64,000 bases of DNA, taken from Amphirosellinia nigrospora. Taxonomy: Eukaryota; Ascomycota; Sordariomycetes; Xylariales; Xylariaceae. This document shows, in pieces, positions 1-12,003 of the stretch. The notes under the pieces were generated by a model. It had not been told where the DNA came from. It saw only the letters and a program-made list of their open reading frames with translations, and made no database searches. The first letter of the stretch is position 1; each line of letters begins with the position of its first letter. Made by a program: the position numbers and the translations under genes. The stretch lies in assembly GCA_004123355.1 (NCBI GenBank), contig SCHM01000001.1, positions 5,014,001-5,078,000 of the forward strand. The letters run 5' to 3'.

Positions 1-167
1 GAGGTGGTGGCGGCATGGCTGGTGGAATTGACCCTGAAATCCTATTCAGTATGATGAACGGAGGTGGCGGGTTCGGAGGTGGTGGCGGCGGTGGTTTCCC
101 CGGTGGTGCGTACGGCGGTGGCCGCCCGCGACCGCAGGGTTTCCCAGGCGGGTTCCATTTCGGTTGA
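1..167 (+). CDS. C-terminal end of a DnaJ-type co-chaperone (partial)
   Basis: Only the last 55 codons are inside the window, read from base 3 to a TGA at 165-167. The residues are a glycine/phenylalanine-rich tail with an internal DPEILFSMMNGG segment and a final GGFHFG. Gly/Phe-rich tails with a DPE-x-LF core are typical of Hsp40 proteins, and this one looks most like the end of fungal DnaJ/TPR co-chaperones of the DNAJC7/TTC2 type, which pass clients between Hsp70 and Hsp90. The J domain and any TPRs lie upstream of the window, so the assignment rests on the tail alone. The frame stays open for another 101 codons after the TGA (see findings). Confidence 0.5.
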   Translation, partial: GGGGMAGGIDPEILFSMMNGGGGFGGGGGGGFPGGAYGGGRPRPQGFPGGFHFG

Positions 168-1276
168 CAATCAGAGCCGAGCGAGAACGAGTACGAAGAT
201 CAAGACCGGGAGGACGAAAACTCAGACGATGATGACTACGATGGCGATAGGGGTAGGCATGGCGGGCGAGCTCCATATAGCTTTACTCGCGGCGCGGACG
301 TAGAGAAGACAGTGGCTCGGTTCCGATGGGGTGTAATGGCGATGGCGGGTTCCTTCATCTTCCTACCCTCGAGCTCGCGACGACGCTCCTTGTGTTGTAT
401 ATTGGTGTTATGTTTGCGAAATCGTCGGGCATTACACTGGGCATCCTGTAACGATTGGACTCCTGGGAATTAGACTCTCCATCATTGCAGGCGTTAGATA
501 GAGGACGGGTTTCCACATTCTCGCGTAGGGAAAGCGACAAGACTTGTGCGCAGAGAGCACCGCGAAGCAAAGGTGATTCCTTGGCTTTGATATAGTTCAA
601 AAATCTGCATATAGAATTGACAGGAATATTGTGATTCTAAGTACTAGCTACCAACCTATCCGTGCCACCGCTGTTTGACGTCATACATAACATGGCATAC
701 CAGTAGGACGGGAATACTACCTGGGTCTCACTTTGGGTAGACGCTTGAAAATCGGTAGCCAGACAAGATGGGTGTCGGAAAGATCACACGATATAAAATT
801 ACCTCGTTATAATCCGAAGTCCGACTGTCCCCGGGTTATAAAGTGGGAAATATCGGCGATTAAGGTTGGCGGGGGAGAAGCTCCATCACGAGCGTAGCTA
901 AAGCTACCTAGCTAAGCCAAAGTCTCGGACTAGCCAAGACCCTGACCATCTAACCTAGTTAACTGCGACAACTATAACGACTACGACAACTACGACAATC
1001 ATTCTCTTATATATAGTCGCCGTTCAGCCGCCCTCGAACTCTGTCTCCGATCGCCGAATCGTGTCACGGAACCCACCCATACTTATTAAGGTTACCTAAG
1101 TACCTATATACTGCTACCCGTCGACTCCGAGCAACCATTGAACGCCTACGCAGGCCCTCGCTACATTGCGTCTTGACTTCACTGTCTTGCCCGACAGGGA
1201 CCACAATACAAATAGCAACAAGAGAAGGCAGTAAGGAATCAAAGGAGAAGATAAAACAGAGGACTAGCAGAGAACC
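168..1276. other. Intergenic region; 3' flank of DnaJ-like gene and 5' flank of MFS gene
   Basis: I see no convincing gene here. Bases 168-470 form an acidic open frame continuing from the upstream stop codon. Bases 900-1000 hold AGCTA/CTAGC and (CGACAACTA)-like short direct repeats. The last ~150 bases before 1277 are probably the 5' leader of the transporter. Confidence 0.5.
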
Positions 1277-3157
1277 ATGGCGCCCTCCCGAATACCGGGA
1301 GCGACGAAGTCCCGTCTACTGCCCTTCAGCCCCTCGACGACGCCCCTCCAGGCGGCGACGTACCTGCTGGGCATCTCGCTCTTCAGCATCTCGTTCCTCG
1401 TCTTCCTCAACAGCGCCGTGAGCTTTGTCATCACGGACCTGCTGGGCGTGAAGAAGGGTGTGGGCGACATCGTCGGCACGCTCGGGTTCGCCGATGAGCT
1501 CGTCGCCCTCGTCGCATGCCCCCTGGGGCCTGCTGAGCGATCGCCTGGGCGTGCGCTGGGTCGCTGTCATCGGCTATACCGTCATCGCTGCGAGCTTGGT
1601 CGTCTTCGTTCAGTGCCGGAACGTCTATCCCGCCTCATCCTCGCGCGCATCATGTTTGCTGTGGGCGCTACGGCTGCTGCCACTATGGTCACTGCTGTAT
1701 TGCCCGTGCTGACGGGCGATGACGACGTGGAGGACAGCAACGACGATGCTGGGATTGGTGCGGGGGTTGTCGGTGGCGAGGAGGCGAGAGCTGAGCTTGA
1801 CGCTGATGCCGGCAACGCGAATGCGAACAACAGGCGAAAAATATCCCATGTCTCCCGTGGTAGTATTGCCGTCAGCATGGAGAGCGACGTCACGATCACC
1901 CCGAGCGACTCTTGTCCGAGAACGAAGGCGCCGCGCGGCGTGGAAGTAGCGCTAGCCAAATTTTCTACCCTTCAGCCCATGGCGATTCCTCCGCAGTAGC
2001 AGCAGCAGACACAAAGGGTAGGAAACCCTCGGCGCTCGCAGGGTTCGTGGGGCTGTTCACGGGCTGCGGCGCACTCGTGGCTCTGATTCTGTTTCTACCA
2101 CTGCCCGCGCATTTCTCCAAGAAAGAAGGCGTCACCCCCCCCGGGCCATTACAGATAGTTTCTACGTCGTGGCCACCGTCGCGCTCGCCGTCGCTATATT
2201 TGTGTTCTTTGGCCTACGCGGGCTCAAAGGCGAGGAGGCTAAGGGCTGGCGGATGCTCCTCGGTCTCAAAGACCGGGACTCTTCATCCACAGCATCCTCC
2301 TCATCCTCTTCGCGAACCCACGCCGCGAAGCCCCTACCCTACCACCACCTCCTAATCTCCTCCTCCGCCTCGGCGCAACGGACCCGCATATTGCTCTAGG
2401 CTATCTCGGCGGCTTCGTCGCGCGTGCCAGCACGGTCGCCATCTCGCTGTTCGTACCACTTTACGTCAACGCGTACTTCATGTCGCACGGCTTCTGCCAG
2501 GGGTCACCCAACGACCCGTCCCCGGACCTCAAGCGCGAGTGTCGCGCCGCCTACGTGCTGGCTGCTACCTTGGGCGGCGCCGCGCAGCTGATCGCCCTGC
2601 TCTGCGCCCCCGTCTTCGGGTACGCCAATGCGCGCCGGTACCGCGGTGTGAATCTCGGCGTCCTTGTCGCCACGTCGCTGGGCGTCGTGGGCTACGTCGT
2701 GTTCCCGCAGCTCGCGAGCCCTGAGTTCAAGGATGTCGACGGACGCGGCGGGTCCGCCGCGGTCTTCCTCGTCGTCGCCCTGCTTGGCGTCAGCCAAATC
2801 GGCGCCATTGTGTGCAGCCTGGGGTCCCTCGGCCGCGGCGTTCTGGGCGAGGATGTAGTCATCGGGTCCGCGCCCGCATCGAATGTGGGCGATTCCGAGG
2901 AGAGCGACGCACTCCTAGGAAACGGGACGAGGGGGAAGGATAGGAGGGTTTCCCGCGTCCAGCTCAAGGGCTCCATCGCCGGCGTCTACTCGTGGTGCGG
3001 CGGCGCTGCCATCCTCCTGCTCACGAAGCTCGGCGGATACCTTTTCGATAAACTGTCGAACGGGGCCCCGTTCTATATGATGGCTATCTTTAATGCCGTT
3101 TTGCTTGTTGCTAGTGTTGGTGTTGATTTGGGGCATATTGTAAAAGAAAGAAGGTAG
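1277..3157 (+). CDS. Major facilitator superfamily transporter, frame broken at five places
   Basis: This is a polytopic membrane carrier of the MFS type, probably 12 membrane segments and about 628 residues once frames are joined; no intron is seen. The N-terminal half has a hydrophobic helix (LLGISLFSISFLVFLNSAVS) and an MFS motif A-like loop (GLLSDRLGVRW, near residue 80). A long acidic, low-complexity cytoplasmic loop separates the two halves. The C-terminal half has several more helices and ends in IVKERR. Frame breaks lie near 1510 (two bases missing), 1631 (CCCC to CCC), 1901 (C5 to C4), 2134-2142 (C9 to C8) and about 2340 (one base). The six missing bases restore a length divisible by three, and no in-frame stop is needed otherwise. 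The substrate is unknown. The gene is visibly more GC-rich than its flanks. A true pseudogene is possible but less likely than sequence error. Confidence 0.8.
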
Positions 3158-4406
3158 GGTTTTGGTTGGGTATATATGTGTATAGTATAGTATAAGTGGC
3201 TTTATATTAAAAGGATTGGGTTTTTATCTATTTAGGGTTTTGGTTATGACGGATCTCTTGTGTCTGTATTCAATCTATAAATGAACTTGGTTCATGTCGC
3301 GTCATTGTTGTAGATATGAATTAGTCATTATAGGTTGTGCAGTGTTAGTCTTGTTGAAGACTCATTCTCGAATCGGTAAGGTATCATCAGTATGTGTATG
3401 GCCTTCGCGATCATTTGGGCTTCTCAACTTCTCACAAACTTTTGGTCACTATTCACGATAAGTTACTAATTTTAAGGTTGTGAGATATGTCTCAATTGGT
3501 ACGAGCACGGTTACAACGAGGAAAAGATCTAGGGCTGGACGTCGGTGCCTAGCATGGAAGATGGCCGGCTGGCGGTTGTTTCCTCGAGATAGTGAGATCG
3601 AGGGGCTCTGTGATCGTCCATGGTGGGCAAAGCTCGTGATAATTGGGTTTGAGGCCTTGCTAATGTATATGTAGATCTCGTGATCCTTCTCTTGTCATAG
3701 CGAACTCTACTGAATATCCTGGAACCTCTAATTAGGCCTATTTAGAAACTAAATTTCTACTATGGTTATGTGTTGGCCACATTGTTAAACTTTCTCGATG
3801 AGATAAAGCCATCTCGCATAGCGAGCCTTGCACATATACTCGCGGAGAAGTAGTGCTAGGAGATAGGCTTCACATTTGCCCTGAACACTATATAGAACTA
3901 GAGAAAAGCATCTTTGATCTGATATCTAGCCGCTAGTAATGATGTTCAAGTCGCGTTTAGTTACTAGTGTAAGAGAGAAAGATCTATGATGACTTATTGA
4001 TAACACATATTGATATAAACTCGTATTGTGAGGAATAAGTCGTAGTATGAATTGTAATTCGCTCGTTGTTTGAGGGTTAAAACCTTCAGCTATTTGGCAG
4101 GCGTAGCTTTGGATGTAGGCATACTATGCAAGGTCAGTTAACTATATCCCCTTATGGACTGATGCATGTTCAGTCTGATTCAAAAGCGTAAGCCAAAGAG
4201 ATACTTTGATGCGATAGGCTGACTATTCCACGTGATTATCTACAAGCCCAAAATGTAACATAACTGAATACCTGGGGCTGAATGCATAACCATGGCTCTA
4301 TAGACGAGTGCACTCTGCCTTGAGAGGTCATCAATCTGTTTCAACTGTAGTATACTATGGTATTTTTGACAATTTCTAAGTAAACTACACGAAGAGTTCT
4401 GCTAGG
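3158..4406. other. AT-rich intergenic region
   Basis: No supported gene. The stretch is A/T-rich with many stops in all frames. A 64-codon open frame at 3480-3674 has no recognisable domain and was not called. Confidence 0.5.
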
Positions 4407-7400
4407 ATGCGACTGTTTCGCCGGAGACGCAGAGCTGGGGCTCAGAGTGACAACATGTCCCAGCCCAACCGGAAAGCCTTCCCTTCAGGCATCAAGGAAC
4501 TCCATTGTCCGCCAGAAGGGAGCACCGTTGAGTAAGTATACGGCTCGTAGCAGAGCAAAACTATTGGTGTTATAAGCATAAATTGATTATGTTGTGTGTT
4601 ATAGTATTGTTTTTATCCACGGCCTCACCGGCGACCGGGAACATACATGGACCGCGAAGAACGCGTCCGAACCTTGGCCCAAGACACTCCTCGCCCCGAA
4701 GATCCCCACCGCACGTATCCTTACTTTCGGCTACGATGCCTACGTTGCCGATTGGAAGAGTGTTGTCTCGCAAAATCGAATTGGGAACCACTCGTCCAAT
4801 CTGCTAACCTCTCTTGCACATTACCGGGAAGAAAGGAAAGGCACCGTGAGTAGGCCGTAAGTTGATATGCCAAATAGTGGCGAAGCATACTGATGCATAC
4901 TGTAGAACGAGCATCCGATTATATTTGTCTGTCATAGTTTGGGTGGATTAGTTTGTAAAGATGTATGACCAGTCATCTAATTAACTTGATCGAGGCTAAA
5001 GGATCTAACTAGGCTCTGAATACGGCGCGAGAGCAAACAGAGAAGCCCTTGAAGCGTATTTTACACTCGGTTCGAGGCATCGTCTTCCTTGGAACACCAC
5101 ATCATGGCTCTGGTCTTGCTACGTGGGCCGAGAAGTTATCCTTGTATATTGGCGTTATCAAGCAGACGAATAAAAAGATCCTCGAGGTCCTCTGCGCGGA
5201 TTCCGAGGTACTTGAACGAGTTCAACGTGGTTTCCACACCATGATTCATGCTCGGAGTGAAGAGAGACTTGAACCGATCAGAATCCGCTGTTTTTATGAG
5301 GAACTGCCTCTTATGACATTCGGCTTTGTGTGTTATAAGGACGTTATTCGGGTTGCACGCGCTTACTTAATATAGGTTGTACCTAAACACTCGGCGATTA
5401 TTCCTGGATACGTCCCCATCGGAATCCATAGCAACCACATGGACATGTGCCGATTCGAAACAGCAGATGACTCGGGGTTCAAATCTATCTATGGGGAACT
5501 TTGCGAGTGGATTAGAGAGATGGATGTAACGGCGAGGTCCCAAGGAGTCACACCTGCCTCTCACACTATAGGTGCATCGCAGAACGCGCTCGTAGGACCA
5601 GATAGAAAGGAGGGCTCCGTGCCGCAGTGTAAGTCGAAATTCTTAGAATAGCTTTACTTACACTAAGAACAATAGTTGTTGTACCGCATCCCTACAATCC
5701 CCAGTTTATCGGTCGCTCAGAGCTCCTTGAACAGCTGAAATCTAAGCTGGGCCACCAAGAACCTCATACACACAACCAAACGCACCATCGAATTGCGCTT
5801 TGTGGTCTCGGCGGTATTGGGTAAAGACGTTCAAACTAATAATTCGGTGATATAATATTGTTCTAATACGTAGTAGAAAAACGCAAATTGCAATTGCTTA
5901 CGTCTTCTGGCTGCATAGCTCGTTTTCGGATATATCGATCTTTTGGGTCCATGCCAGCAATATTGATCGGTTTCGCCAAGCGTATACAGAAATCGCCGAG
6001 AAATGCCAGGCTCCGGGTTACAATGATCCGAAGGTAGATGTGCTGTCATTGTTGAAAAAATGGCTAGAGCAAAAGGATCGGGGTCGCTGGCTTATGGTTA
6101 TTGACAATGCGGATGACGCGCAATTATTCTGCGGCCGGCTGGGCCTACAAATTCCAGTGGTGACACGGACCTCGGACGGTATATTCCCGAATGCGCTCAC
6201 GGCGCCGTTCTTATCACAACTAGAAATAAACAAGTCGGCTTACGGTTGACTAAAGGAAGAGGGATGAGTCTTCTCGAGGTTGAGAAGATGAGCGATGTTG
6301 AGTGTTGCGATCTGCTTCGCACCTCACTTGACAATGGCCTTGTCGGCACGGGAGAATTATCGACACTGGCTTGCCGGCTCGAGCAATTGCCACTTGCACT
6401 CGCGCAGGCATCCGCATTCATTCAAGAGAACAGTATAACCGTCGAGCGCTATCTCGAACTGCTTGACCGGGATGACCAGAGTTTCACCAGTCTGCTTAAT
6501 GAGGAGTTTGCTACAGTAGGGCGAGATTCGGATACACCCCATGCCGTTGCTGCCACCTGGATCCTCTCATTCGAGCGGATCGAACGGCAAAACCCACTCG
6601 CAAGCGAACTTCTTCTACTTATGAGCTTGTTTGACCGGCAAGCTATCCCAATAGAATTTCTTTCCAAGTTTGACCAAGTTTATCACAACAGGCCGCCGAC
6701 AGTGGATTTACAGCTTATCAAGGCACTGGGTGTTCTAAAAGCGCATTCTCTTATAACCGAAGAAACAGATCAAAGCTTAAACCTGCACCGTCTCGTACAG
6801 TTGGTTACGCAAAAATGGCTCGCTACAAAAGGAACTTTGCGTCAGTTTGCAAAGAAAGCTATCTTAACAGTCTCTCACTGTTACCCGTACGGAGAATTTG
6901 AAACCCGGCAAAAGTGTACTGCATACCTTCCGCATGTGCAAGCAGTACTGAAACTTGATGGCGTTAGATCAAAGGATGAGAATATTGCAAGAGCATCGAT
7001 TCTTCACAAGGCTGCTGGCCTTTTTTTCTTTCGGGGCCAGTGGGACCTCGCTGAGAATTTCTTAACGCGAGCGACGGATATACGAAGAGAGGCGTTAGGA
7101 CCAGATCACCACGATACGCTAATTAGCATGAATAACCTGGCATTGATATACCGAGACCAAGGGCGGTGGAAAGAAGCCGAATTACTACAAGTACAAGTTA
7201 TGAAAGCAAAAAGCAACGCTTGGACCAGATCATCCCGATACGCTAATTGGCATAAATAACCTGGCGTTAATATACCAGGACCAAGGGCAGTGGAAAGAAG
7301 CCGAATTACTACAAGTACAAGTTGTGGAAGCAGAAAAAGCAACGCTTGGACCAGATCATCCCCAAACGCTAAATAGCATAGGTAACCTAGCGTCGACGTA

Positions 7401-7806
7401 CCAGGACCAAGGGCGGTGGAAAGAAGCCGAATTACTACAAGTACAAGTTATGGAAGCACAAAAAGCAACGCTTGGACCAGATCATCCCCAAACGCTAAAT
7501 AGCATAGGTAACCTAGCGTCGACGTACCAGGATCAAGGGCGGTGGAAAGAAGCCGAATTACTACAAGTACAAGTTATGGAAGCACGCAAAGCAACGCTTG
7601 GACCAGATCATCCTAATACGCTAATTAGCATGAATAACTTGGCGTATACGTGGAAGTCTCAAGATCGCATCAAAGATGCTATCCAGCTTATGGAAAACTG
7701 CGTCGAAGCACGAGCACGAGTTCTGGGCCAAGATCATCCGGACACAGTTAGTTCTCTCTCCAGATTAAAAAAATGGCGAGCAAAAGAGTCGGCTGCTGTT
7801 CCTTGA
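4407..7806 (+). CDS. NLR-type protein: alpha/beta-hydrolase (SesB-like) - NB-ARC - TPR
   Basis: This is a fungal NOD-like receptor of the class linked to heterokaryon incompatibility and programmed cell death. Seven exons are inferred: 4407-4531, 4605-4845, 4906-4962, 5013-5327, 5376-5628, 5676-5820 and 5877-7806. The product is about 1022 residues. Residues ~40-310 are a SesB/DUF676-type hydrolase: VFIHGLTGD, nucleophile motif CHSLGG (Ser ~133), GTPHHGSG and a late His in IHSNHMDM. NB-ARC follows, with Walker A GLGGIGKT (Lys ~380, split by the sixth intron), Walker B LMVIDNADD, VLITTRNK, LPLALAQ and a terminal HRLVQL motif. The C-terminus is a TPR array. Two frame breaks occur: one base missing near 6135-6140 and two bases near 7206 in the first repeat. 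Together they restore the frame to the stop. Expected role: ligand sensing by TPRs, nucleotide-driven assembly, and output by the hydrolase domain. Confidence 0.85.
7098..7725 (+). repeat. Tandem 126-bp TPR-encoding units
   Basis: The landmark GGACCAGAT recurs at 7098, 7222, 7348, 7474 and 7600, and a diverged copy sits at 7726. Spacing is 124, 126, 126, 126 and 126 bases. Each unit encodes 42 residues of the NB-ARC-associated TPR type (LGPDHP, NLA-YQDQGRWKEAELLQVQV). Adjacent units are nearly identical at the DNA level, synonymous sites included. The first unit is two bases short in its poly-A stretch, which breaks the frame. Confidence 0.95.
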
Positions 7807-9550
7807 AGCCTTCTTGGTGCTGGCTCAATGGTTGACTTGCTATTCGGTCTGATTTGTGGGCTGGTGTTGGCGCTGGTATATCATTAATCTCCTATAGGAG
7901 TTGCAATGCTTTGATTCAAATACACAAGGGGTAGCCGAAAGCAATAGTAGTTTAAGGGTTATTTAATTTCTACTTAGTCGGCCGCCTATACCCATTGCTT
8001 TAAATATATTTGAATAGTCTATCTTAACGTTTTATCATGTGTATATCCAACTAAAGTCAAGCCTAAGTCAAAGTCAAGCTCGTGGCATGAGCGGCGGCGC
8101 GCTTTTGCGAAAGGCTAGGATCAGTGGGCAGGTACTACCACCGTATGGGAAGGAACTGTGTGTACGGACTACATAAGGAAATTCTGGGCGTCCCCCCTGT
8201 AGAAGACCTCCGTCTCTTCTACATATCAATATACTCTGTCAAATCCCTTTTCTGGATCTAGCTGAAACGGCTATCATCTTAGATTCGATCCCGAGTCTGG
8301 GGTAGCATTAGGTAGTCGGACGGGCCGGTCTGGAGGATAGTTCGACTAATACCTAAGTGGTGGGTAACTATACCGCGGTGATGGCTCTAAGACACTGCTA
8401 TCTAGCGGCATGTAGACGGGGGAAATCGTGCTGCTGCGAGTCCAAGGCTTCTAAGTCAGAGAGATGCAGGTAAATGCATAGGAAATGTATTTATGTGATT
8501 GATATATAGCTAGTTTTTCTGTATCTGATCCTAGCTCTTATATACGTTGTCACGTTATAGTCGAACGAAGAGACTTAACGCACTCCTAGACTGATAGTGT
8601 CCTTACAATATATACTCGCTTGGTTAAGCTTGATGCTATAGGCATATTCTTGACATCCCATAAGTGGCTTGTATGAAAAGCCTCAACGACTTGCGCTACT
8701 CTATGAAACCCGAATTGGTGTTGAAACCTGTCTCGGCGAGACTCAGTTACTTGCCTTTTCCCGCAAGTAATTAGCACCCCGCTCCCTACATTTATCCATA
8801 AACACTATAGTCGGACTCTAATTGCGCACATTGAGCTTATACAAAGTAAATAAAGAAAATAAGAAGGGCTGCGATGAAAGGCCCTGAAAGCCGGCTAGCA
8901 TCTAGCTTTCCAGGAAGTTTCTCCTGTTAGTTCACCAAGACTTTTTCAGTACGCTAGCCCCCCTGTGTGAGCTTTGAGGTCGTCGCTAACTTAGTAGGAT
9001 TAGAAACGGCCTCAATCCGAGATTGTGGGTGGTCTCTGGTAGTTGGGGTCAGCCGGGGACCGAGGTGACTGTTGTCATGACTAAGTATTTTCGTTACACA
9101 CGTCGAGACAGCGATGTCAGACTACCAAGTAATGGCGACCACCACACAGGGTGCCATGCTATTCTCTGTTTGCATTAGGTAGGCATGCCTATATAAGAAT
9201 CGTGGACAACTTGAGCTGATTAGAAATTGTGGATTTGAAGTTACTTTTCTACTCTTTCTATCGTACAGGAAAGTGTCTGTTTAGACCTAATTGAACACAC
9301 ACACACCCCTACTCCTCCCCCTTTTCCTCCCCCCTAAAACACCACTCCTGCCTCATCCACCACACACGGCTTCTTTCTAGTTATTATGTCTATCAAATGT
9401 TTAGTCATGCCGTCATTACTTTATGATGTTAGGATACCGCCGACTAAGAACTCGTATGAGCTCGTCTCTCGCATCGTGATAGCAGGGAAAAAGGTGGCAT
9501 TCCCAAGTCCAGTCCGTCGCCGTCCGCTTATCAGCTCCGGCGACTCGTCA
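7807..9550. other. Intergenic region without recognisable genes
   Basis: No open frame here has a recognisable domain or coding-like composition. A CA run followed by a pyrimidine-rich tract lies at about 9294-9360. Confidence 0.5.
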
Positions 9551-10008
9551 TCATATGGCCTTGGCGTGATCCCAGTAGGGGTCCCAGGCGGCGATCTCGT
9601 GCTCGGGATCCGACCATCGGCTACTATACGACGACGGTATCGAGCTGTCCGAGTTCGCGCGGTGCAACGTCGCCTTGGAAATATCTCTCGCGTGCTCGTC
9701 GTCGATGTCGTAGTAGTGGTATTTGTCATTCGCTGCCGCCACCCTCGCGATCCCGGTGCGCGGTGACAGAGGGCCAGGGAGGCGTCGCTGGAATACCCGG
9801 ACCGTGTTCTTCTTGGATATTGTCGGTGCTGTCTCTTAGTTACGGACGATAGGTCACTACATTCTAGTCCACACGTAGCGGTCGGCTTGGTGCCGCCAAC
9901 GTGGGCAGCATCAGCCTCGGCACATATCCGTTTCAGCTCCTTATATGTGGTGGTTAAAGGCGCGACCTTGGTGCTGGTGGTCGCCGCAGCAGTCTCGGGT
10001 TTATCCAT
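9551..10008 (-). CDS. Small orphan protein of unknown function
   Basis: The frame starts MDKPETAAATTSTK at 10008 and ends in DPYWDHAKAI before a stop at 9551. A single frame does not span it. Removing a 44-bp GT-AG intron (9829-9872, with a CTAA-type branch site) joins exon 1 (9873-10008) to exon 2 (9551-9828) as 137 codons. The second exon is rich in Ser, Arg, Tyr and Asp, with the motif YHYYDIDDEHARDISK. There is no signal peptide, membrane segment or known domain. The donor (GTGGAC) is weak, so the exact junction is uncertain. I do not recognise the family. Confidence 0.5.
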
Positions 10009-12003
10009 TCGCAGTCGGTCATTTTAGGCCCATTGGCCCAAGAGCTAGTCGTGGGAGTGTTGGAGGCGGCTGTGCGAGGAGGATTCCAGTATGGCCCGAT
10101 CCCCAAGGTCCCCGTATATTCCGTGCCGCGACCTATAAGTTGTGGGATCCTGTTCTTCGCATGTGCATTTCTATCCTGTCTGCTCTCGGGTCTCTGTACT
10201 GGTGCAAGTGAGGCCGCGGTATTGTGGTGTGTGTGCATGATGGCTCCTTCTCGTGGGTGCGAGGCGCGGAGGAGTTGGAGCCGCTCCAAGAAATGCCCGC
10301 GCGATCGGTTATGATATTCACGACACAACTTCAAGTTCGGTGGGCAACTGTGATGTCGACGTGGGTATTTAGTCTCGCGGGGGCCTTTCATCTTGAATGA
10401 GAGAAGGGGTTGTGGTATTTTATATGGTCTTTACACAGAGGAATGGTGACTCGAACTCGATTTACTTTATGCTCAGGGGGGCGAGCATTCAGCTATATCG
10501 GACGTATGGTGTGAGTATAAGGTTCATGAGGTATGTGGGAGGCAGTGCTTTCTCCCGAGAAAGGAGCAAACTAGCCATGGCGATTCCTTGCTTCTGCTAT
10601 CGTCAACGCCACTAAGGTCAGTTCAAACTCTTTTTCCCCTCTCTTAGCTAATTCAATAATAGGGAGCTGGGCAGGCACTCGCCGTCACGACATCTACTGG
10701 ACAACCTAGGCCTCCCGAACTTCTTCAAATAAACATGTCTCTACGATTTAATAGCATCTTCTTTAAGATCCAAGTTTGAGAAACCACATGAACGGCGATT
10801 CGGTAAAGGGTCGAAACATGTTATGATTCACAATGACTAATTTCTCACTAGGATTGGAGTTGTTGTTATCTGATGGCTAATTTGACTTCGCAGACGCATG
10901 TTGCTCTGGAACCTGATAGAATATGATAACATCCTATGCATCGTTGCGCATCACAAGGTATGGGGTAGAGCTGTGAGCGTAAAGGAACAACTATTCGGTA
11001 AACACGGTTAGACAAGACCTGAGTGAGTATGAGGACGCATGAATATTGCTTTTATTTTATTTTTTGGCTTAACAGCAAGCAATGGAGCTACTGCCGTGGC
11101 CCTTTAAAATTACTCCCGCCTTCTCCGAACCCTATCTCTGTTAACCTTAGCATTGAGAGTAATAAACGCCAGGCTGGGGTGAATGCACGTCAGACTTCTG
11201 CACTCGGGTCTCGCAATCTGCCAGACAACTACCACCGTCATATGGCAGGCGACTCTATAAAATATCCAGGTGGCACATAACCATGCCAACACACGCCATC
11301 ATCCCTGTCTGATCTGTGTTGTTTTCCTCCAAATTTTGCAAGTATTAAAAGTTGTATATATATGCATGTGGGGGTGCCAAGATGGCATCTCTGTTGTAGA
11401 TGCCGAAGTTCCCCGTAGAGGTTGATACCGACAGGTCCGTAGATGTTGTTGAAACGGGGATGCTTATGAAAACGCAGTAATAAAGTCGCGATGGGGGTAT
11501 ACACACATGCTAAGGGGTATAAGATATCATGAAAGTGGCTGCCGATAGATCTTCGAAGCCGAGCGCACGAGAGTCACCACAGGCTCAAGGTCATCGAAGA
11601 TTTCTGGCCCACAACGAAGCGAACCGCAGTAACACCAGCTGCCGAACTTCGTGATCTCGTAGAATATCGAAGTAGATTAGAATGATATAACTCCAAACCG
11701 GTCCCAACTCTGAAGGCTATGTTCCGTATCAGGGTCAGGATGATGCTAAAAAATGGATGAACATTCGAGATAAAACGTTTAGGTGCGTCTTGGCGTCGCC
11801 ATAAAAAATGCTGCGGGGAATTCTGTTCCGTCCGCAATGTCGAAGACGTGATATATAAGATCAAAAATGCCGGATGATAGTAAAAAGCAAGAATAACGCC
11901 ACGTCGGTCAAATGGTAAGAGTCCAGAACCGATCTGGCCAGCCTTCAACCATGCATATCGTTTCAAACCGGTTATTGCCCAAACGCCACCCATGCATGAT
12001 AAA
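10009..12003. other. Intergenic region, including the 3' flank of the Stb3-like gene
   Basis: Several open frames of 60-150 codons overlap on both strands, but none has a domain or persuasive composition. The part next to 12003 is presumably the 3' UTR of the minus-strand gene. Confidence 0.45.

Noticed and set aside
1277-3157. MFS gene as a RIP-inactivated pseudogene
   Set aside because: RIP makes C-to-T changes and stops. Here there are only small length changes and the codons remain GC-rich.
9954-10391. 145-codon minus-strand frame
   Set aside because: Its composition is unlike a folded protein, and it overlaps the first exon of the small orphan gene in another frame.
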